Part shown: piece after piece, positions 59,337-64,000 of the stretch
Position numbering within the stretch: position 1 is the stretch's first letter
Layout: every line of letters begins with the position of its first letter
From: an actinobacterium acMicro-4
GTDB lineage: Bacteria > Actinomycetota > Actinomycetes > Actinomycetales > Microbacteriaceae
Reading direction: 5' to 3'
Assembly: GCA_000754445.1 (NCBI GenBank)
Contig: JNSD01000001.1
Coordinates: forward strand, 135,351 to 199,350
Length of the DNA: 64,000 bases
Program-made: the position numbers and the translations under genes
Notes under the pieces: model-generated
Seen by the model: only the letters and a program-made list of their open reading frames with translations
Database searches by the model: none
Told to the model about the DNA's origin: nothing

Positions 59337-60549
59337 GTTTTTGTCTCAGATCGTGGTCCCCCAGCAGAGTGTCCAGGGCACCGAGCATCTCTTTGTCGGT
59401 GAAGGCGTAGGTGTCTAGTCGAATACCGAAGCCCAGTTCGTGAATTCGTTGGGCGTTGTCGTACTGGTCCCAGAACAGAGGCAACACAATCATCGGCTTG
59501 CCGAAGTGCAGAGACTCGGTCGCGGTGTTGTTCCCACCGTGAGTAATCACCAGGTCAACCTGGTTGATGATGGTGGTTTGGGGGAGGAACTCTGCTCCCA
59601 CCATGTTGTCCGCCAACTCGAACTCGTCGTGCTGGGGTCCTTTGCTCACGATAAATTGGTGCGGGGTTTTCCCCAGGACATCCACGAGTCGCTTCATGAG
59701 GGCCACATCGGCACTGCCCAGAGAGCCAAGCGACAAGTAGATGAGGGCTGAGCCCTCCGGGCGGTTGCGCACCTTCTCTGGGAGTTGGTAGTCGTCGTCT
59801 GTTTCCCGAACGCTGGAATCCATGCGGTGCCAGGTGTCATTGAGTGGCCGAACATCTGTGTAATCAGCTTCTTTGGGGTAGACATAGAGGTTTGCCGCCT
59901 GAGACTCGTGGATGAATTCGAGCTCGGGCAGAGCTGGTGCGCCCTGCTGCTGCACCCACTCGTTGAAGGCACTCCACATCTCGAAGTGGGTGCTGCGATA
60001 TTGGTCGATAAACGCTGGCCATGGTCCCTTGTTATCCTGCGCATACCCCGAGAACGTCGGGGCGATGCCTGGCCCCCTCATTTCCAGGGGATTACAGGAG
60101 ACAACCCGAACAAATGGTGCTCCTGAAGTCATCAGGGCTGGGAAACACAGAACGTTGTCTTCGACGACTACGTCGGGCTTGACCCGCCCCACGATGGCCT
60201 TCAGCTGTGGTTCGCAATACATTGCTCCGTCGATTAGGGCCTGCCAGGTGGGCTTGACGAAAGTGTCCAACTGCTCGATGGTGGGCTTTCGGAATTCTGG
60301 GGCCGTCTCGCGGATGAAGTCTTTCCAAAACTGTCCCGCATCCTGGTCGTCACCGTCGGCTGGAGGGGGTGCCAAGTCGACCAAATCTTCGACAAAGCCC
60401 AAAGCTTCGAGCTTTCCCTTCCACGACGATTCTGCGGCGAACACCACACGGTGGCCTCGCTGCAACAGCTTGTGCCCGAGGCCAATGCACTGGTTTGTTG
60501 GCCCGTAGGCGGACTCGGGAAGAAAAAGAACGGTCAACTGCTCGGCCAT
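59242..60549 (-). CDS. GT1/MGT-family glycosyltransferase
   Basis: Nucleotide-sugar binding GGNNTATESLHFGKPMIVLPLFWDQYDNAQRIHELGFGIRL; LIYLSLGSLGSADVALMKRLVDVL. Confidence 0.88.
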   Translation of the reverse strand: MAEQLTVLFLPESAYGPTNQCIGLGHKLLQRGHRVVFAAESSWKGKLEALGFVEDLVDLAPPPADGDDQDAGQFWKDFIRETAPEFRKPTIEQLDTFVKPTWQALIDGAMYCEPQLKAIVGRVKPDVVVEDNVLCFPALMTSGAPFVRVVSCNPLEMRGPGIAPTFSGYAQDNKGPWPAFIDQYRSTHFEMWSAFNEWVQQQGAPALPELEFIHESQAANLYVYPKEADYTDVRPLNDTWHRMDSSVRETDDDYQLPEKVRNRPEGSALIYLSLGSLGSADVALMKRLVDVLGKTPHQFIVSKGPQHDEFELADNMVGAEFLPQTTIINQVDLVITHGGNNTATESLHFGKPMIVLPLFWDQYDNAQRIHELGFGIRLDTYAFTDKEMLGALDTLLGDHDLRQKLATQGEHIRARDGLSVGANVIESVGLAHKDR

Positions 60550-60587
60550 GGGGGTGCTCCCGTCTTGTCACGTCATCGTGGATTGCC

Positions 60588-60614
60588 GCCCACCTGTCCG
60601 ACGATTCGGTGGGC
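60588..60614. promoter_or_regulatory. Inverted repeat GCCCACC-N13-GGTGGGC (first arm base taken with one-base offset) in a divergent intergenic region
   Basis: CCCACC 60589-60594 and GGTGGG 60608-60613 are perfectly complementary. Confidence 0.35.
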
Positions 60615-60794
60615 TTGGTCGTGGCCTCTATCATGCCAAAGAAAACCCACACCTCGCTACGTTGTTCATGGGTCACGGTGAACGGAACGTGGCCCTATGT
60701 TGTGCCGGACTTCAGTTGCTAGTGGCCTGGAAAGTCCATAGATTTAGGTACACGATTGGGACAACACTCGATCCGAACTGATTGGAGCAGGTAT

Positions 60795-61883
60795 ATGAGC
60801 AGAACAACTATCAGTCTCTCCGTTCTTGTGGGATCCACACTGGTTCTGGGAGCCTGCGCCGGGGGTGGCGGGAGCGATCCACTCGACCCCAACGCAGACC
60901 TGAGCGCGCAAAATCTCGTCGTTAGCAACTGGGCAGGTTACTACCCAGAAGATCTTCCGACCGCGTTTGAAGAGGCAGTGGGGTCGTCGATGACGATTAC
61001 CAACCACGCCACCAACGAAGAGATTATGGCCAAACTGACCGCGGGAGGCGACTCCGGTATTGACGTCGCCTTCGTCTCTGGCCAGTTTGCGCAGGCACTA
61101 GCCGACCAAGATCTCATCTACGAACTGGACAAGTCGTTGATTCCGAACCTGGCCAACCTTGCCCCAGAAGCCGACGACCTCGCCTACGACCCGGGCAACA
61201 AGTTCTCTGTGCCCTACGCATGGGGAACCACGGGAATCTGTTACCGCAGTGACTTGATGGCCGGCAACGAGCCCACCAGTTGGATGGACCTGTTGCGTCC
61301 AGCCGACATGTACAAGGGCAAGGTGACCGCGCTCGCCACCGAGCGTTGGCTGATGCTTCCCGCGCAGAAGGCGCTGGGTTACTCGGCAAACACTCAAGAT
61401 GAGGGCGAGATGAACGAGGTCAAAGACCTTCTCCTCGAGGCGAAGGGCAACCTCCTCGCCTACGACGACACCACCTTCTATAGCCGCCTTGTCAGCGGTG
61501 AAGCGGTGATGGTTGTTGCTTGGGACGGATGGTGCAACTACGGCACCATTGAGAACCCCGACATCAAGTTCGTGGTTCCCTCTGAGGGAAGCGACCTGTG
61601 GGTAGACACGATGGTGGTGTTGAAGTCGTCGAAGAACAAGGAAGCAGCTCACGCCTTCATTAACTTCATCCTCGAACCGACAAACCACGCCTGGGTGGCG
61701 GAAAACATCCTCTACAAGGTTCCTAACCAGGCCGCCATGGATGCGGTCTTGCCGGGTCTTGTTGGGGACTTCCCGAACATGGGCTTCACCGCTGAGCAAC
61801 TGCTTGGCTATGAAGGCTTGGTTGACCTGGGAGACGCCGCTGCGCTGTACACCCGGTTGGCAACCGAAATCACTTCCGGCTAA
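60795..61883 (+). CDS. Spermidine/putrescine-type ABC transporter substrate-binding lipoprotein (PotD-like)
   Basis: Lipobox VLGAC; LVVSNWAGYYPEDLPTAFEEAVG, VPYAWGTTGICYRSD. Confidence 0.88.
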   Translation: MSRTTISLSVLVGSTLVLGACAGGGGSDPLDPNADLSAQNLVVSNWAGYYPEDLPTAFEEAVGSSMTITNHATNEEIMAKLTAGGDSGIDVAFVSGQFAQALADQDLIYELDKSLIPNLANLAPEADDLAYDPGNKFSVPYAWGTTGICYRSDLMAGNEPTSWMDLLRPADMYKGKVTALATERWLMLPAQKALGYSANTQDEGEMNEVKDLLLEAKGNLLAYDDTTFYSRLVSGEAVMVVAWDGWCNYGTIENPDIKFVVPSEGSDLWVDTMVVLKSSKNKEAAHAFINFILEPTNHAWVAENILYKVPNQAAMDAVLPGLVGDFPNMGFTAEQLLGYEGLVDLGDAAALYTRLATEITSG

Positions 61884-62774
61884 TTGGTCTCAACGGCCAC
61901 TAGTGCGAGCGGGCGTGACGTGATGACGCGTCACGCCCGTTTCGCGCGGGCAATTTTTCTCTACCCCGCGATGGGGTATGTCATTGCATTCATGGTGCTA
62001 CCCATCACCCTCATCGCGACCTATTCGTTTTTCCAACGTGGCCAGTCCGGCGGGATCGTTTATTCCCTGACCCTCGACAACTTCGCTCGTGCCTTCGACA
62101 GCCTCTACGTCGGAATCCTCGGCACTTCAGTTGCCCTTTCTTTCACGGTCACCCTGCTCGCTCTTCTGATTGGCTTCCCCACTGCGCTAGCCATCACGAA
62201 ACTTCACCCGCAGCATCAAAACATCGCACTGGTGCTTGTTATTCTTCCCTTTTGGACTAACTTCCTGATCCGGACCTATGCCTGGATTGTCCTGCTGAGC
62301 TCCGAAGGTCTTCTGAACCAGGGATTACTGGGGCTTGGAATCATCTCCGACCCGCTGGCGTTGCTCTACACGCCTGGTGCTGTGGTCATGGGCTTGCTCT
62401 ACGCCTACCTGCCACTCATGGTGTTGCCCATCTACGCAGCGCTCTCGCGCATCGACCCGAGCCTTCGCGAGGCCGCCATTGACCTCGGCGCAAGCAGGTT
62501 CACTGCTCTCCGGCAGGTAGTTTTTCCCCTGGCCATTCCAGGAACTCTGGTGGGGTGCATCTTTGTGTTCGTGCCCAGTGTCGGCAACTTCATTGTTCCT
62601 GAGCTGCTCGGTGGGGGAAAGACGGTCATGGTGGGGAACCTCATTCGAGACCAGTTCTTGAAAGCTCGAGATTGGCCTTTTGGGTCGGTTCTGGCGATGG
62701 CCATGGTGCTGATGTTGGTGCTGTTGTTTGCTCTGCAGGCGCGCATCACTAAACGAGTACTAGGGCAGGCCTAA
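61884..62774 (+). CDS. PotB-like ABC transporter permease
   Basis: FWTNFLIRTYAWIVLLSSEGLLNQ, DPSLREAAIDLGASRFTALRQVVFPLAIPG; start TTG 61884 or ATG 61923. Confidence 0.88.
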   Translation: MVSTATSASGRDVMTRHARFARAIFLYPAMGYVIAFMVLPITLIATYSFFQRGQSGGIVYSLTLDNFARAFDSLYVGILGTSVALSFTVTLLALLIGFPTALAITKLHPQHQNIALVLVILPFWTNFLIRTYAWIVLLSSEGLLNQGLLGLGIISDPLALLYTPGAVVMGLLYAYLPLMVLPIYAALSRIDPSLREAAIDLGASRFTALRQVVFPLAIPGTLVGCIFVFVPSVGNFIVPELLGGGKTVMVGNLIRDQFLKARDWPFGSVLAMAMVLMLVLLFALQARITKRVLGQA

Positions 62775-62776
62775 CG

Positions 62777-63547
62777 ATGAAGGGTGTCGGCAAGCTTGGC
62801 TGGGTCCTTGCAGCCGTGTGTTTCTTTCTGTATGCCCCCATCGCCATCGTCATTGTGATGTCGTTCAACGCTTCCAAGATTCCTTTCCAGTGGACCGGGT
62901 TTAGCACTCAGTGGTACTCGGAACTGTTCACCAACGCCAGTGTGCTTGAGGGCCTTCGAAATTCCCTCATCGTTGGCGTGTCGACGATGATTCTCTCCGT
63001 TGTCCTCGGTGTCTTATTGGCCATTGGCATTACCCGACACTCGACGTCGTCCGCGGTTCAGGCGCTTGCGCTGGCGCCAGCGATTGTTCCCGACCTTGCC
63101 CTGGCCATCGGCCTGCTGGCACTCTTTAGCGCCATCAGCTTTCCACTGGGCCTGACTACGGTCATCCTCAGCCACACGATTTTTTGCATGGCATTTGTCG
63201 CAGCGATTGCTCGCGGACGCATCCTCCAAATTGATCCCGCCCTCGAAGAGGCAGCCCTCGATTTGGGGGACACCCCACGAGGGGTGTTCTTCCGTGTGAC
63301 GGTGCCCAGTCTGATGCCGGCCATTATCGCGGGGGCGCTGTTGTCGTTCACCCTGTCCTTCGATGAGTTTGTGATTACGTTCTTCACCAACGGCCCAAGC
63401 ACACCGACCCTTCCGATTGTGATTTACTCGATGGTGCGTTTTGGTGTGACGCCGGAAATCAACGCCCTCGCCAGCCTTGTCTTGTTGTTCAGCGTCGTCA
63501 TCGTCCTTATTAGCCAACGCTCTGTGAAGTTGAGTCAATCGATATGA
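62777..63547 (+). CDS. PotC-like ABC transporter permease
   Basis: MSFNASKIPFQWTGFSTQWYSELF, DPALEEAALDLGDTPRGVFFRVTVPSLMPAI, SFDEFVITFFTNG. Confidence 0.88.
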   Translation: MKGVGKLGWVLAAVCFFLYAPIAIVIVMSFNASKIPFQWTGFSTQWYSELFTNASVLEGLRNSLIVGVSTMILSVVLGVLLAIGITRHSTSSAVQALALAPAIVPDLALAIGLLALFSAISFPLGLTTVILSHTIFCMAFVAAIARGRILQIDPALEEAALDLGDTPRGVFFRVTVPSLMPAIIAGALLSFTLSFDEFVITFFTNGPSTPTLPIVIYSMVRFGVTPEINALASLVLLFSVVIVLISQRSVKLSQSI

Positions 63548-64000
63548 CAGTCCTGCTTGATATCCGAAATGTGTCCAAGGCTTTCGACCAGCTTGCGGCT
63601 CTAGACAACGTCAGTCTCCAAATCCACACCAACGAGTTTTTTGCAATCCTCGGACCATCGGGCAGTGGCAAGACCACTCTTCTGCGTGCCCTCGCCGGAT
63701 TCGAATCTCTCGACTCGGGGCAGATTGTCCTCGATGGCCAGGATGTCGCAGACGTGCCCCCCAATGAGAGGCCTGTGAACTTGATGTTCCAGTCCTACGC
63801 GCTCTTTCCCCACATGAGCGTCTTTGACAATGTCGCCTACGGGTTGCGCAGAGAAAAACGCCCGCAGACCGAGATTGCACAGAGGGTGACCTCGCTGCTG
63901 GCGACGGTAGGTCTGGGGGACCTGGCAACGCGTCGGCCTCACCAACTCTCCGGCGGGCAAAAACAACGGGTTGCTCTCGCTCGGGCCATGGTGAAGCGGC
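63544..64000 (+). CDS. PotA-like ABC transporter ATP-binding protein (runs off the window)
   Basis: GPSGSGKTTLLRALAGFESLDSGQI, NLMFQSYALFPHMSVFDNVAYGL, LSGGQKQRVALARAM; ATG overlaps the PotC stop. Confidence 0.92.
   Translation, partial: MTVLLDIRNVSKAFDQLAALDNVSLQIHTNEFFAILGPSGSGKTTLLRALAGFESLDSGQIVLDGQDVADVPPNERPVNLMFQSYALFPHMSVFDNVAYGLRREKRPQTEIAQRVTSLLATVGLGDLATRRPHQLSGGQKQRVALARAMVKR

Overview
The window is a gene-dense, high-GC actinobacterial chromosome segment. The small-genome Microbacteriaceae-like gene order is an inference from gene content. Most of 1-51.7 kb is ordinary core genome: KhtTU-type K+/H+ antiport, App1 phosphatase, an OpuC-type osmoprotectant ABC transporter, pabB/pabC, leuS, comEA-comEC-holA, rpsT, lepA, ribF, a SorC-deoC-ALDH-ALDH operon, truB, hemW, hrcA-dnaJ-rsmE-HIT-phoH-ybeY-corC-era, leuA, recO-uppS-glyS-dusB-dgt-dnaG, tRNA-Asn, azlCD, def, fadD and a BASS transporter. 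The accessory part starts near 51.7 kb. It has an integrase-like relic, then a tRNA-Met(CAT) whose 3' half is repeated at about 54.5 kb and 56.84 kb, giving a tandem att-like array. The array encloses a TetR plus three-membrane-protein module and a large PQQ-like beta-propeller lipoprotein, and ends at a truncated RibD-C-like reductase. From 57.3 to 60.5 kb there is a compact glycosyltransferase / maltokinase-like (glucosamine-kinase-like) / SIS operon, divergent from a PotDBCA-type ABC transporter. Regulatory signals read directly include a CsoR/CstR-type operator before a rhodanese lipoprotein, a degenerate CIRCE before hrcA, a leaderless leucine leader peptide ([16 protein letters not shown]) with pseudoknot-capable pairing before leuA, and a recurrent TANNNT-N6-start arrangement before at least 11 ORFs. 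No searches or folding were run; all family calls are from reading the sequences.
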